From contig JAANBB010000041.1 of NCBI GenBank assembly GCA_014621425.1, positions 62,001 through 126,000 of the forward strand: a DNA stretch of 64,000 bases, read 5' to 3'. Within the stretch, counting starts at the first letter, position 1, and each line of letters starts with the position of its first letter. Origin of the DNA: Cylindrodendrum hubeiense (Eukaryota; Ascomycota; Sordariomycetes; Hypocreales; Nectriaceae). A model generated the notes under the pieces. The model was not told the origin of the DNA. It saw only the letters and a list, made by a program, of their open reading frames with translations, and ran no database searches. Both the position numbers and the translations under genes were made by a program. This document shows positions 44,903 through 57,536 of this stretch, one piece after another.

Positions 44903-47175
44903 CTACACCCCCATGATGGGAATCTTCTTGTTTCGCTTGCCCAGTAGCGTGGCGTTGTCCAAGTTGAGCTCAAAGGCACCTCGTTGGCGGTTGCGGTCTT
45001 TCACCTGTTGCCGTGCCGCTGCCGTCACGGCCGCAGAGTGTTGTCCGTAACCCTTGTCTGTGGCGCGTTCGCGCTCTCGCCCCCGAGTCTCAGGTTCCTG
45101 ATCCCGGATGTTTGCTTTTCGCATGCTTTGCTCAAGCGCGTGAGTGGCTGCGTTGGGCTTGCCCCCGGCGTTGGGCTTGGCTCCGGTGTTGGGATCCTGG
45201 CCATCAATCTGCATGCGATCTTCATCCTCCTCTTCCTCTCCCTCCTCCTCTTCCTCGTTGAGGCCGCCGAGGAATCTGGCAGGGCCACCCTTGGCACCCA
45301 CAGCCGCTCGTCGCTTGCCCTCCTCCTCCTGGCGATGCACGGCGTAACTAACATCAAACACCTCGCGCAGGTTAACAGCTCCAGGTGATCGGAAGTCATA
45401 GCGCTTGCCTGGCTCCTCGAACTTGGCGGGATCAAAGGCCCGGACCATGCTATCGGGCTTCTTCTTCTCCTCACGGGGAGTAGGGCCATTCCCACGGACC
45501 CACGGATGAGCCAGAAACTCGACGATAGTGTACCGCTTTTCAGGGTCGACTGTCAGGAGATGGCTGATGAGGTCCTGGGCAGACTTGGAAATGTCATCCC
45601 ACCAAGGCGACAAGAAAGTGTACTGGCCCTTGGCAACCTTCTCGGTAAGCACCTCGATACTCTCATCATAGAAGGGAGGGAAACCGCAGAGTAGGGTGTA
45701 CAGGACACAGCCAAGAGCCCACATGTCAACCGACTTGGAGTACCGCTCGTCCTTGACAATCTCGGGCGCCGTATACCCGACAGTACCACAGGGGGTCATG
45801 GTTTGGTTGTCCCACACAATCTTGGACAGTCCAAAATCGGCAATCTTGATCTGGCCAATGCCACCGGCACCTTGGCCGGGAATGAACTCGCCCTCGTCGA
45901 CCTTGTCTTCATCGCCAGGCTGCGTCGGCTTGGGATTCGAGGCAGGCACGAAAGGAATGGGGTGATACAGGATGTTTTCAGGTTTAATGTCACTGGCAAG
46001 GGTTAGCAATCGTCCTCTGGGGATGCAGGGGCGAAATGACGTCAGGAGGGGCATCATCGACGCTCAGGGTCTGCGCAGCCTCAGACATCTGGGCATGACG
46101 GGTATTGACTTACCGATGAACAACGCCTCTCTCCTCATGCAAATACTCTAGGGCCTTGGCGACTTGGACAATGACGTGTCGGGAGAGCTCCTCGCTGAAG
46201 TACGTCAAGCGGACAATCTGGTGGAACAGCTCGCCACCGGGGGCCAGCTCGAGGACGATGTAATAGTATTGTCGAGACTCGGAGAAATCGACGAGCTTGA
46301 TGATGTTGGGGTGGTCAAGCTGGCGCATGATCTGGACCTCCTTCAAGATGTTTGATCGCTGCGGTCGAGTCAGTATGTCTGCTTCGGCTAGCCGCGAGCG
46401 TACAGGCCATCCTGGAACTCGACAAAACCGGCGAGCGCGGGTGCAAAACCACACATGAACAAAAAGACGCAGACTAAGGAAAATATTGTCGCACCTCTGC
46501 AGCCTTTGGGACCTTTTTAAAGTCCGGATGTAAATGGTTGTTTCCCTACGCGGCCCCGTGTGTTGGTAAATGGGGACGGAGAAGTAGAAAAGACCGGACG
46601 ATGACAGAAAACAAAAGGAGAAGGCAGCGTAGATAGTCACGGCCCAGACAAACTCACCTGCATGCTGTTCATTTCGTATTTGCGGACGACCTTAATGGCG
46701 ACCTCGCCCCGGTCACCAGTAGTGTCGCGGGCGCGATAGACGTTGCTGAAGGCGCCGTCGCCCATCTTGGCGATGAGCTCCCATCGCTCGAGGCCTGGGT
46801 AGCGGGGGAGCTTGCCCTTGCTGGCGTTTTCCTCGGCGACGATCTTGGCGAGGTTGGCGTCATCGACGCGCTTGGCTTTGGCCTTGCTATGGGTCTCGAT
46901 TGGAACTTCGGCGTAAGGGTCAACGGCAGGGAGAGCGTGGTGAGTTTCCGGCGCGCTGTGGTGGTGGGCGGGCTGGGCAGCTTGCTGGGGAGCGGCCTCG
47001 TTCTTGCGCGGCTGTTCTTCGTTGAGGTTTGCAGCACGGGCTTGCTTGCCTGGAATATATGTCAGTATGCCAGACCCATACTCGGCGAGGACGGCGAAAT
47101 GGAAGAGAAAAACGGGGCGTAGGGAAGACACATACCGTGGCGGATGAAGTTCTTGAGCTGTTGAATGGTCGACAT
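44903..47175 (-). CDS. Srk1/Rck2-type CaMK-family serine/threonine kinase
   Basis: A MAPK-activated protein kinase, probably acting below a Hog1/Sty1-type stress MAPK. Exons 47175-47136, 47049-46658, 46358-46114 and 45992-44903 give 588 aa. The N-terminal regulatory part starts MSTIQQLKNFIRHGKQAR. The kinase domain begins at WELIAKMGDGAFSNVYRA, with Lys in VAIKVVRKYE, HRDIKPEN in the catalytic loop (split by intron 3), a fungal insert rich in Pro, Asp and Glu between the catalytic loop and the DFG, then KIADFGLSKIV and CGTVGYTAPEI. It ends at HPWVRG. The C-terminal tail contains an acidic run (EEEEEGEEEEDEDR) and ends GKRNKKIPIMGV, with basic residues of the kind used for MAPK docking. Assignment to Srk1/Rck2 rests on this layout. 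Confidence 0.9.
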
Positions 47176-50100
47176 GGCTGGAAAGAATGTCGCTGGGGCG
47201 CGACGGGCCACTGGAGGGAAGACTGGGGGGGAGCAGAGCTCTACAGCGGCGGCAGATGAGACGGGTGCAGGACGCCTCTCAGTGTTCGAGCCTTAATTCT
47301 CGCCGCGGTGGAAGTTGTCGCAGTCGAAGTCTTCGTGGCCAGTCTGTCTGGTGTATTTGTAAGGACGGCGAGGACGGAGAAGCCGATGTCGTCAGGAAGC
47401 CAGAGCGAGACAGGGCTGGCAAAGCAGGGCTCAAGAAGCTGGCTGGCGGGCGCGCGGGCTGGCTGGCTTGCTTGTGGCGGATGTGCGGGGTTTATCGAGT
47501 CGCAGGACGGAGCTGAGGAGGGTTCGTGCGCGGGACTCGGTCGTACAACGTGCGTCTCGTGGGAAGCGAGGCTGACGGATGAGCCGGAGAGGGAAGCTGG
47601 GAGAGTATAGACGGGAAGCGGACGAGGAGAGCGGAATGCGAAGTGGAAGGGGAGGAGGAAGAGGCAGAAGAGTTGGCCGGTGGGAATGGAGAGTGTGCAA
47701 GTGCAGTGTCAGTGTCAGTGGGCGGTTGACAGCGGACGGACAGTGGACAGTGGGTATTGTCAGTGGGAAAGATTCCCTGGCAGCTGGGTGTCCCAGCGGG
47801 GTGAGGGAGCCAGGAAGTGGAGCCGCGTCAGTGAGGTCACTGAGCTACTGCGCTGGGGGGTTCTGGGCTCGCTGCAAGGTGGGGTCGAAGCCACTCGTCT
47901 AGCACCCGACGCCTGCTACTGTCCTGTCGGCACTGCAGCTTAGGCTCTTTGACGCAGCTTTGTAATAAAATAGACAGGAAAAAAAACACCAAGACTGTGG
48001 AACAGCGACCAGCTGCGGCAAACGAGAGCGGGATAACGGTTTAGGTTTAGGTGTATTTGTAAGGACCGCCGCCGAGTCCAGTAGCAACATCATTGGATCC
48101 AGGTCGGGAGTGGCCCAGTCTCGTGGCTTGGTGGTTCTATTCATCCTGTTGGGCGGGCAAGGATGAGAAAACAAGAAACCACCGTCCCCAGATACGTACT
48201 GCAAGATATCATATCACCATGCACCCACCTGCCAGGCCCGGGCACACACGCAACGAAGCTGGACAGAAGCTAGGTATCGCGACAGTGGAGGTTTTAGGTA
48301 CCCGACCCTCTCGCTCGACAGCCAAGGTAGGGTATCCATCCGGCTCCATGGAGCTAAGAGACGGCGTCCACGGCGGGAATGACACAGACTAAAACAGGCC
48401 GCCAAAGCCGCGGCCGCCGCAGTGGTGTCGCCGCTTTCTGGCGAGGAAGAAGAAAAAATACTTGAAGGCATCCATCCCTCGGCCTCGGAGCGAGAATGCC
48501 CGCTGTCACATCTGAGTGTGGGTGTGGTGGCATCATCACTTTCATCATGGCCCGGTGCCGTATCTGGGGGGTTCGAGCTGTCGTTGGCCGTCGATAGACG
48601 ATCGCGGTGAGCAACACGGCTGATCCCTCGAGCTATCAGCCACGAGACTGGCGTACTGTAGCATTCTGATGAAGCTTCCCGTCCGGACGGATAGCAGATG
48701 CACAGCCGTCCATGGCGAGAAGCCGATCGAGGAACGGTATCACACCCGGCACTGCAGCATCATGCAGTGCTCCGCACCTCCGCGGCACCGTAGAGACGAG
48801 TCTGCATCCAGATCTTGCTTCATTGTCAGCGTCAGCATCAATATCAGCAGCCAGCGTCATCAACGCACGCAGCCAGAATGGACCCATGGGCAGACCATGG
48901 AACATCCCCGCCCCGCCCCGTTATGACGCTGCCGACGACGTCATCACTCCCCCCCTCTCCAGGGTCTCCAGGGCCTCCAGGGCCTCCACTGCCTCCCACT
49001 CCCTTGTCCGGCGACCCCAAGTGGGTGGCTCCGGTGCTGGTGGCCGCTCTGGGCGCCGTCTGGACCCCCCGTAGCTCGGTCCAGAGGCCACCCAGCTGCC
49101 AATCACCACCCCCCCAACGGGCCCCTGCCAGCGTCCGTGGTTTCTTGGCCCTGGCCGCCCAGGATGATGCACCTTCAGTGGCTACAGTAGGCTGTCCTTC
49201 AGTGCCCTGGAGCTTCCCAGCGTCCGGTCCAACACAGCGCTCTCCACTCAGGCGCTTCCACGGGCAGCATCGTGTCTGGTGGCTTCCGAGTCATGAAGCT
49301 GCCGATGGGAGGAATTACTCAATGATGACATGAAGCAGCCCTACGGATCATGGCGACGGAAACTAACATTGGGGAAACAACTCCGTGATACCACGGACGC
49401 GGATGCCTCCTCCATGCCTGCATACCAACAGCAGAGACGGCCGCACACATCCAGACTAAAAACCGGCTTTTGGGTTTCGTTTGTTGGGCAGCCCAAGTCT
49501 AGACCCCAACTGCATGCCCAAGAGTACCCGTCTGTCTTTGCCATCCCATCAATGGTGCGTCGCCCGCATTACGTCTGTATGTCTGAAACAACCATATATG
49601 AACGCTTTCAATATCTCATTTGGTCCGGCCTTGGTTCAGGAGCTTTGCCCCATAGCCCTATGGCCCTGTCCCTAAAACTCAATCCCGTCTCGACCCTAGA
49701 ACCTGGGATAGTGGGATAGTGAGTGGGATAGGGCCTACCCAGATCCCAACGAGATTCCAGGATTCCCAGTCCTCCCCGGCCTTGATGGCCTCCTCCAATC
49801 CCACATCTTTAACCCCATTCCTGTTTTGACTCGTTGTGAATATTTCAGTCTTATCGATTGCTCGCTTCTTCCCACTCCATGACGCGGCTCCGCAATAGCG
49901 CTTCCCCGGAGCCAGTCGTGTCAAATCATGACGCGGATGCGCGGCGAAGCGGAGCGGGAGCCGACACGTGCTGATGTTATCCAGCTCGCCATGTTGACGC
50001 TTGTCTCAGCCTCAAACTGGACTGCGTATCTTTCCCCAGATCTGATTAGTAAAGCAGTAAACCCTGGCCTATATTCTTATGGGTATTTTTGGAATGGCAT

Positions 50101-50935
50101 CTGCCTATCACCGCTTTCTGCTGCCGAGACGCCCACAACACACACCCCAAACCAGCGGACATTTCAACAATCTCGAGGATTACACCAACCCTAATGACAT
50201 GAAATTGGTCACGATTGCAAAGTCATTTTAGTCATTGGACTTGTTCTGGTTGAAAAAGAAAGCCATGTGTTGTTATCACACAGGACGCCAACTCACCTGT
50301 GTGCAAATTTAACTAGCATCTGCCAAATATATTCACATCGTCCCTATCTAAGACCAGTTCGACATTTTGTTTGTCAATAATCCATCCCGTGTTAACTATG
50401 TCATGACAACTTGTACTTCCAATAGGAATGGAAAGGAATAAATATCCCGGACTTGCCTCGGGTAAGTGGTTGCCTGTGTACCCGTGCGGATGACTCCCTT
50501 CTAGAACAGGGATAATTTCTGTCCTATTCCCGGAGTAATTGCTTAAAAAGTGAGTCACAAGTTATTGAGCGGGTTTAGATCCGTGACATTGTTTTCCTCT
50601 GCTACAGGGATGCATATTGGGACGGTCAATGATTTAACAATCATGCCAGTACAATGACCTTTGAGTTTGATCGCTGTTGGCGGCTGCATTTTCCAGGCTG
50701 CCATCGAGAGTGACTCACTTCTTTATACTCCAGTATACATGGTGGGTATAAAAAGCTGTAACTTAGTGCTTATCTCATATTATACTCATTATTCAACTTC
50801 ATCTTAGACGGCTTGTGACTGACGTGGTTTGTTACCATACCTGGAAATCTCTAAATATCAGCTGGTTTCTGGCGACATGGGGCAAGATTCAGGACAAATA
50901 GGTTGAGTCGCCACTAGCAACTCATCAGTTCAACA
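47176..50935. other. Gene-poor region, 3.8 kb
   Basis: The first 800 bases form a G-rich 5' region of the kinase gene, including many cagtg-like short repeats near 47700-47770. 47.9-50.2 kb contains overlapping GC-driven ORFs with no motifs. 50.2-50.9 kb is AT-rich and precedes the next gene. No transposon ends, tRNA or conserved ORF seen. Confidence 0.45.
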
Positions 50936-52048
50936 ATGGCATACGCCAACGATGACATTATGGAGACTCCATACCGCTACCTCCCCGGATCTACCCTCAA
51001 TCTCATTTCATCTGATGGTGAAGATATTGAAGTTCTCGTCACAAGACTTATCATGGCGCCCACCATGTCCTCAGTGGTAGAGGTGCAGATGAAGACACAA
51101 AATGGAGTGGAGAAAGCAGTCCTCAAAATGTACGACAGACGATTTGGGGAGAGACGGGGATTCATCAGAAACGGTTCTTATCGCCCACATAACAAACGAG
51201 CGGAGGAGGCATTCCAAGATTATATTCGATCCGGGAAAGCCAAGACACTCCTCGAGGAGCGTAATAATGAGGCGGAGGTGGATTGGATATGCGAGAGCAG
51301 CGACGAGGACTATGAGAACACGTTCGGTGAGGACGAAGATGATGATTACGAAGATGAAGACTACTACCAGGACGACAAGAACGACAAGAACGACGATGAA
51401 AATGACAACGACGTGGACGATGAGGAAGATTCTCCATCTGAATGGGACGAACTCGGGGAGTTTGAGTGCGAGACTTTCAACAGCAATCGGATGTCTTATC
51501 TTTTGGAGACTCGAGGCTATCGCAAATTACAGCGCCTTCAAGGAAATTGTGTCCCAAAACTCATATCATCAATCGTCGGCGACCATTCCGTTACACCTGA
51601 CGACCTCCCGCCCTTCTATTTTCAACCCATGGGAGTCTTGCTTGAGTACGTTCCGGGTTTTACTATGAGAGATCTTGTAACGGAGATACCTGATGACCCG
51701 CCACTCTGGAAGTCGATAATCCAAAAAGCAATAGACTCGGCAAAACAGCTAAACCGATTGGGCATTATCCATGGGGATTTGGATGATACCGAAAATATGA
51801 TTGTCTCGAGAGTCGGCGACCGCGCTTTTCAGGTATACGTGATAGATTTCAAGAGATCTTCACACAGGTCAGATTTTGGACGGACTTCGGATCCATTGGG
51901 GTTGAAGCGTTTCAAACGGGCCGTAAGTGGTACTGGAGATGCCGTTGGCATCGGGATTATTATGATAGCCAAGGTCTTGCGGCTCAAGGGGGTCAAACTC
52001 GATGGTTTTGGCAAGGAATTTGAGGATTTTATTAGTCGGCTTCCTTGA
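50936..52048 (+). CDS. Atypical fungal protein kinase-like protein with acidic insert
   Basis: A single exon of 370 aa. Residues 1-60 form the beta-rich start. KAVLKMYDRRFGERRG holds the lysine and the D-R-R-F signature seen in many lineage-expanded fungal kinase-like proteins. Residues about 112-165 are an Asp/Glu/Asn insert of very low complexity (DDDYEDEDYYQDDKNDKND). The C-lobe retains LEYVPGFTMRDLV, the catalytic-loop equivalent IIHGDLDDTENMIV (H-x-D-L...N) and YVIDFKRSSH in place of DFG. The metal-binding Asp and the loop Asp remain, so some phosphotransfer activity is possible. Proteins of this kind expand in ascomycetes and often sit in variable regions; the AT-rich flanks and gene-empty neighbourhood here fit that. 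Role unknown. Confidence 0.75.
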   Translation: MAYANDDIMETPYRYLPGSTLNLISSDGEDIEVLVTRLIMAPTMSSVVEVQMKTQNGVEKAVLKMYDRRFGERRGFIRNGSYRPHNKRAEEAFQDYIRSGKAKTLLEERNNEAEVDWICESSDEDYENTFGEDEDDDYEDEDYYQDDKNDKNDDENDNDVDDEEDSPSEWDELGEFECETFNSNRMSYLLETRGYRKLQRLQGNCVPKLISSIVGDHSVTPDDLPPFYFQPMGVLLEYVPGFTMRDLVTEIPDDPPLWKSIIQKAIDSAKQLNRLGIIHGDLDDTENMIVSRVGDRAFQVYVIDFKRSSHRSDFGRTSDPLGLKRFKRAVSGTGDAVGIGIIMIAKVLRLKGVKLDGFGKEFEDFISRLP

Positions 52049-52542
52049 AGTCTATGCGATCAAGATGGTGTCTAGCTCTGGCCGGCCTCAAGCCTGGCAT
52101 CATTGAGGTGCCTAGATGGTCCATCCTCCACGCATCAATGGATGCGAACAGCAGAGTCTTTACTGGGGTTTATTATGGTTTACTATATTGCAGTGCTATT
52201 CATCGTATTCGTTCTTTGTGTGCTTCTCAGTTGCAAATTTGCAACTGACTCTCGGATCCATGTTGATTAGCCTTTATACAACATGGTCAAGTCACCACCG
52301 TATTGAATGTTCATTGCCACTACAGACACCCATTATTTGTTCTCCTTTTCGATTCAATGTAATTCGGCATTTGGAAATTATACAGCTGCTACCGTGTCTC
52401 CAAATAAATATCAACGGCCAGATCCACCAGGCTGCCTGTTGTACATGCATGTAATCCTCGTATCAGTCGTAAAAAGTTCCACCACCACAAATAACGCCGT
52501 TTCTCTTTCTCGGATATACCACAGAAAGCTAGGCCAGCTGCT
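52049..52542. other. Convergent 3' flanks
   Basis: AT-rich, with no supported ORF between the kinase-like gene and the MFS gene. Confidence 0.5.
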
Positions 52543-54249
52543 TTACAACTTAAAACACCTATAGGGTACCTCCTGGCTCACTGCGTAGGCCATGAGGCGT
52601 CTGTTCTTCCACCCATAAAACACCCTGAGTCCCAAAGCCACCACAGACACAAATAGAAGAAGAGCTGCGTTGGTCCAGTGACCTGTTGGGTATCCCTCTT
52701 CCCGCTGGCTCGCCTGATATATCCAGACTCCTGGGATCTGCCCGAGGCCGCCGCCCAGGGACACGTTGATGGCGATGGCCAAACCTGTCGAGGCCGTAGA
52801 GAAAACGTTGGAGCTGAGCCATCCCAACATGGGCGGGATACACGCGAATGAACCCGCTGTAGCCATAATGAGACCACCATAGCGTGCTGCATACGCGTCG
52901 GCAGGGAGTGCCGCAGACATGATGAAACCAATCGCACCAACTGCAGAGGCCGCAGCGGTGTGGACACCTCTTGCATTGAAGTGATCCGCCGACCACGCCA
53001 CGAGGACCTGACACACTATATATTGGTTAGCAACTCGCGTTTCTGGGCGATTGGAAATTACTTGCCGTATGCAATGGCCCATGGAGGCACCGTCATCAAC
53101 TGCGCTTGGAGATCAAGATATCCCAGCCCAACGGTAATTGACGGGGAGAACAGGCTCAAGCTCGCAAATGCCGGGCTGGCAGCGAAGTAAATGGCGTAGT
53201 GGGCATACAAACGCCAGTCAGTTAGCGTCTCCTTGGCCTCCTCCCAGTTCATGGTCGGATGAGACTCTTTGCTACCCTCGTAGTACAACCGCTGAATCGC
53301 CAAATCCTTCTCTCCTTCCGTAAGCCATTTAGTGTGCTCTGGGTAATCAGGTAGGAAGAAGAGGACGAGAAAGGCAGACAAGCACGAGGGGATGCCCTCA
53401 ATGATGAACAGCCACCGCCAGCCCGAGAGGCCCGATGCGCCGTTCATGTGGCCGATGCCATACGCGATTGCGCCGCCGAACTAGGACATGGTGAGCAGAG
53501 CAAAAGGTAAGTTTGCGACGAATCACTTACTGCGCCAGCGAGAGTTGCAGATGCAAGGATAAATGCGACGCTGTTCTTTGATGAGAAACCCCTCTGGCGG
53601 CAATTCGAACAACCATTGGTGACTCACCGCACACTTCGCTCATCGTGCTTATACCAGAAGGTAAGATAATAAACCAATCCCGGAAATAAACCCGCCTCGA
53701 ACGTTCCTAGCAAGAATCGCACTGCCGTGACACTGGCAAAGCTGTTGGTGGCGGCCGTGGCGATGGTCATTCCGCCCCAGCAGAACATGAGGAATGCGAG
53801 CCATCGGCTGGGTCGCAGCTTCTTGAGAAGCATGTTGCTGGGGACTTCGAAGACGGCGTAGGATACGAGGAAGACCATGAGGGAGATGAGAAATTGGGGA
53901 TTGGTCATGTTCGTCTCGTGCTGCATGTCGTTGTTGGTCGACGAGTTGAGGATCATGGCGTTGCCGATGTTGGTGCGGTCGAGGAAGCAAAGGAAGTAGA
54001 TGGCGGCGGATAGCGGGATGATGCGCATGTCTTGCTTCCAGAGCAAGCTCTTCTCCATCGGGCTCATCGACACATCGTATACGAACGCCGGGTCCTACGG
54101 GAACACTGGGGTTAGAAACCATACATCTACATGGCGCACATAGAGACGAGCGGGATGTTTACATCTTTGATGATGGTGGAATCGACATCGTCTTCGGCAA
54201 CGGGAGGGGGGAATGGGCGAGGAATCTTTTCCGGAGGCTGCGCCACCAT
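52543..54249 (-). CDS. MFS transporter, Dal5/allantoate-permease (ACS) type
   Basis: A plasma-membrane symporter for organic anions such as allantoate, nicotinate or other vitamins; the substrate cannot be read from sequence. Five exons: 54249-54163, 54094-53628, 53570-53531, 53480-53066 and 53015-52543, 493 aa with 12 expected helices. Family marks are YFLCFLDRTNIGNAMI in TM1, VSYAVFEVPSNMLLKKLRPSRWLAFLM around TM2-3, FLLGTFEAGLFPGLVYYLTFWY (TM4) and SGWRWLFIIEGIPS (TM6). The large central loop has the acidic/basic pattern usual for this subfamily (FLPDYPEHTKWLTEGEKDLA). Intron 4 must use a GC donor (TACG|GCAAGT) to keep the frame into VLVAWSADHF. Exon 3 is only 40 nt. The gene is intact. 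Confidence 0.9.
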
Positions 54250-55976
54250 GGTGAAGGTCCGGTCCAGCTCCCAGCAGCGGCCGTGTCGCAATTCAGAGTG
54301 ATTTAGAAGTGGTTCGGAGATGGAGGGAATCGGCAGCGATGCGACGCGATACGGCGGAGACGTCAAACGGTGGAGGCTTCACGAGGGCGCTGTAACGGCT
54401 GTTCAAGAACAAGGACGGCTTGGTCAGGTGGTTAGAGTAGAGAGGGGAAAGGCGCCTGCCAAGAGTAGAGGGAGGTATCGCGATGACGGGTTAAAAAAAA
54501 AGCGAGAGATATGGGAATGGGTTTGCTAGACCAAATCAGACCGCCGCCGTCTCGGGACGAAAGAAATGCGGGGGAGAGCTGGCGGCCTTTTTGTCGCAGC
54601 TTCGCTCGGCAAGGCTCCACTGCCGATCAGATCAGTTCGACCCTCCCACCCGTAATGACTCGCAGTGGCGCCATGGCCCATAGCCCATGGAGCCCTGGAA
54701 GAGGGAACCCGGCCAGACGTCAACGGGCGGGCGATGCATGGGGGCTCGGCGTAGAGGCGCATCCGCCGTCGAACGTCGCCGGACGGCCGCCCGCTCTCGC
54801 CGCGATATGCAAAGTGACGATGCAGATTCCCATGGTTGGAGCCCCCGGCGGCACGCCCCAGAGACACCAACGGCGCAGCGCAGCGCACACGACACACGCA
54901 TGCCTAGCCGCCTGGTTTGCTTTTTGCCGAAGGGTCCGGCGCGGACGGAGGAACATATGACGCTCGGCGGTGTATCCGAGGACAGCGCCTCTGGGACGGG
55001 GCGCTCAACCGCTGCAAAACCACCATGGCATTCCCGTCGCAACGAGCAGCACGCGACCCGAAAATGCATCGCAAAGGGACCGCGCGTCCCCTCTCTTCAA
55101 GGTCAGGGTGGGCAGCTCCAGCTTCCGGCAGTCCAATTGTGGGAGAGACTGCGCACGCCCGCGGTGGGCGGGGCCCGCTGGGGACAGGGAACAATAAGAG
55201 ACGGCCAATGCTTGAAGTCGCCATCGCCGTCATGATCCGATGCCCCAAGGTTTTGGGTGCCTCCCCTAGTGCAAGCACACCAGCGCCTGCAGCGCCGGCA
55301 CAAGTCCCCCAGACGGACTTTATTTCTTATTGCGCCAACTGCCGACATGCGCAATTGAGTGCTTGTGATACCCGAGCATTCCGTCTAATTGCCTACTCGG
55401 GCTGCTTTAGCCCGGCATGTCTCGGCCGACTCGTCCCGGGCCGGGGTGGACCCAGTTTCGGGTGGCTGGCCAAGTGGCAGCTCCGGTGCCGGCCAACCCC
55501 CGGGCGCGGATTGCGGGGCCTGTGCGATCGACGAGTTAAACTCGCTAGCTGTGAGATAAACCAATGCCTAATCATTGCCTGCGCACCCAACTGGCGAAAC
55601 TACGGCTCATTACGTGTCTGGGATGAACCCAGATGGCGTCGCGTGCGATCAACGGGATCTGGTGTTCCCTCGATGAGTGGATACAGCTCTCATGTGGGTT
55701 GCTAAACGGTTTACACAGCACAGATCTACCAGTCGTTGAGTCATAGGCATATCGCTCCTGCGATATCGCTGGGATCTTCATTGCCTTGACCGCTCTAAGC
55801 ACACCCGATTGTCTATTTGTGCGGTTGTCGGAATGCGTCGTCGTCTTATCACCGACGCGACATATCCATCCTGCACCAATCGGGTTTGGGGTCAACCGCA
55901 AAGGCCAATTGCACCACCATCTAATGAAATACGATGGATGTAATCACACCCCATAATCTACTCCGTATTCCCGTGG
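54250..55976. other. Intergenic, 1.7 kb, GC-rich
   Basis: The MFS promoter lies at its left end. Overlapping long frames at 54.5-55.7 kb on both strands reflect high GC; none shows a domain or splice support. Confidence 0.45.
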
Positions 55977-56877
55977 CTAGTTGTCGCTCTCAGCATCTGC
56001 CTCGGCCGGCCAGAGGAACCAGGTGACCACCATGCAAAACTTCAACCCAGCCGCAAGCCACAAGGCCCCGGCTATGCCAGCCGAATGGTTCGAAAACAGG
56101 CCACCCAGCACCGCACCCAGCAGCAGAAGCAGCGGTGCGATGACCCGGCGGTTCCGCGTAACGTTCTGTAGCGCAAACAGGTCGCGGTCCGAGAACAGGT
56201 CACAGTAGATGCTCGTCAGGACCACGCTCGTGAGGGCATTCTGCCGGAGCGCTCGGCTCGTCACCGCCTGACCGCAGCTCTGGAATGCGACGAGCGCAAT
56301 AGGTACCAGGACGTTCCACGCGAGGGGGTCTGCTTCCGGGTCAGGCGGGTTCGTGCTCGTGATGAGCGCCGCGGCGCTGGTGAAGAGCGTCTGCGCTGCG
56401 AAGGATGCACATAGGACCCAACGGCGTTTGGGCGAGAAGAAGCGGTGGAACCGGGCGAAGAAGTAGGATCCAAGGCAGAAGCAACTGATGGAGACTGCCG
56501 ACTTGAAGAGACGGGGTGACGGTGTAGTTGATACCAGGGATGCGAGACCCAAGCCGACGTAGACCGTGTTACCTGGCTGCATATTAGTCTCAACCGCCAT
56601 TTGCTCGACTGCAGCCGAGAGGTCGTGACTTACCAGTCTGCATAGACACGAAGGCGCCCCAAACTTGAATCGAGCAACTATCCAATAGTCCCGTCACCAT
56701 GTAGCAAGCGAGCAGCACCGCATCTGCCCACGAGCATGACACCTCGGCTCTCATCCTCGCGCGCCAGCTCGCACGCCCCGGGCGCAGCGAGGATCGTGCA
56801 AGTAGCGGTGCATCTTCGTCTGCCACACCATTGGGGCCGCTGTTTCCGACAGTGCCGTAACCTCGCTGACCGGCCAT
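55977..56877 (-). CDS. DUF1275 (YoaK-like) membrane protein
   Basis: Exons 56877-56634 and 56572-55977 give 279 aa, the normal DUF1275 length. A 50-residue hydrophilic N-terminus (MAGQRGYGTVGNSG and onward) precedes TM1 (DAVLLACYMVTGLLDSCSI), followed by VWGAFVSMQTGNTVYVGLGLA, the most conserved family stretch, interrupted after TG by a phase-1 intron. Further helices are visible: SISCFCLGSYFFARF, LCASFAAQTLFTSAAALI, VLVPIALVAFQSCGQAV and LLLLLGAVLGGLFS. The core LRQNALTSVVLTSIYCDL matches the family's second conserved block (normally ...PTTVVTG...). The family is found in bacteria and fungi; its transport substrate is unknown. The stop is a TAG at 55977-55979. Confidence 0.9.
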
Positions 56878-57536
56878 GTCAATTGAAGTCTCACGACGCG
56901 TCTTCCTGGCCGAGCAACCCAATAAACGAAAACGAGAGATTGTGAGAGACTTCTCGCGCGGCGTGTTTACGGCAGATCGGCTGGTGGAGACTCGACGACA
57001 AAATAAGGGAGCCTTGGGTTCGCGCCAAGCCGCCACCCGCTAACACAGCAGCATTCCAAAGAATTGCAAGCGGTACCATAAACGTTAAAGCTAAGACAGA
57101 CAGCATGTTAATGGACAGTTAAGTTGGCGAGGCTCATTCAACTAGGGCAGATCTAAAGACGAATAGCAATTTCTTTGCGGACTCGACATATTGGGCCTCA
57201 TGTCATAGAGTTCCTTCAGCAGTCGATGACATGCCTCGCTCGCCTGCTCACAGAAAGACTGCACGATTCACGTTACTGATGCAAATGAGATTTTAAGGGC
57301 TTCATAACCAGTTGGTTTGTAATGACATAATTTTAGACTGCTCTATATGCAATCCAGGGGTTTTTCCACGCCAGTTCTCAGTGTCCCATTTTACCTCGTT
57401 CATTTAGACCTCAGATAATGATGGGACCTGCCAATAAATTCACTATTCACAAGAAGGTAAAAATAGAAAGAAGGTAAAATCCTAAAGTCTCCTCTCACAT
57501 CCTCCACCTAGAAATCTCCTCCTCAAGCATCTCTGC
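56878..57536. other. Intergenic (DUF1275 promoter / surface protein 3' flank)
   Basis: 660 bp. The left part is the DUF1275 5' region; the right part is AT-rich 3' flank. No ORF supported. Confidence 0.5.

Noticed and set aside
47580..49330. Several 100-170 codon frames in the gene-poor region
   Set aside because: Overlap each other on both strands, low complexity, no domains; composition effect.
54511..55705. Long overlapping frames on both strands upstream of the DUF1275 gene
   Set aside because: GC-driven open frames; no motif, no conserved-looking block and inconsistent starts.
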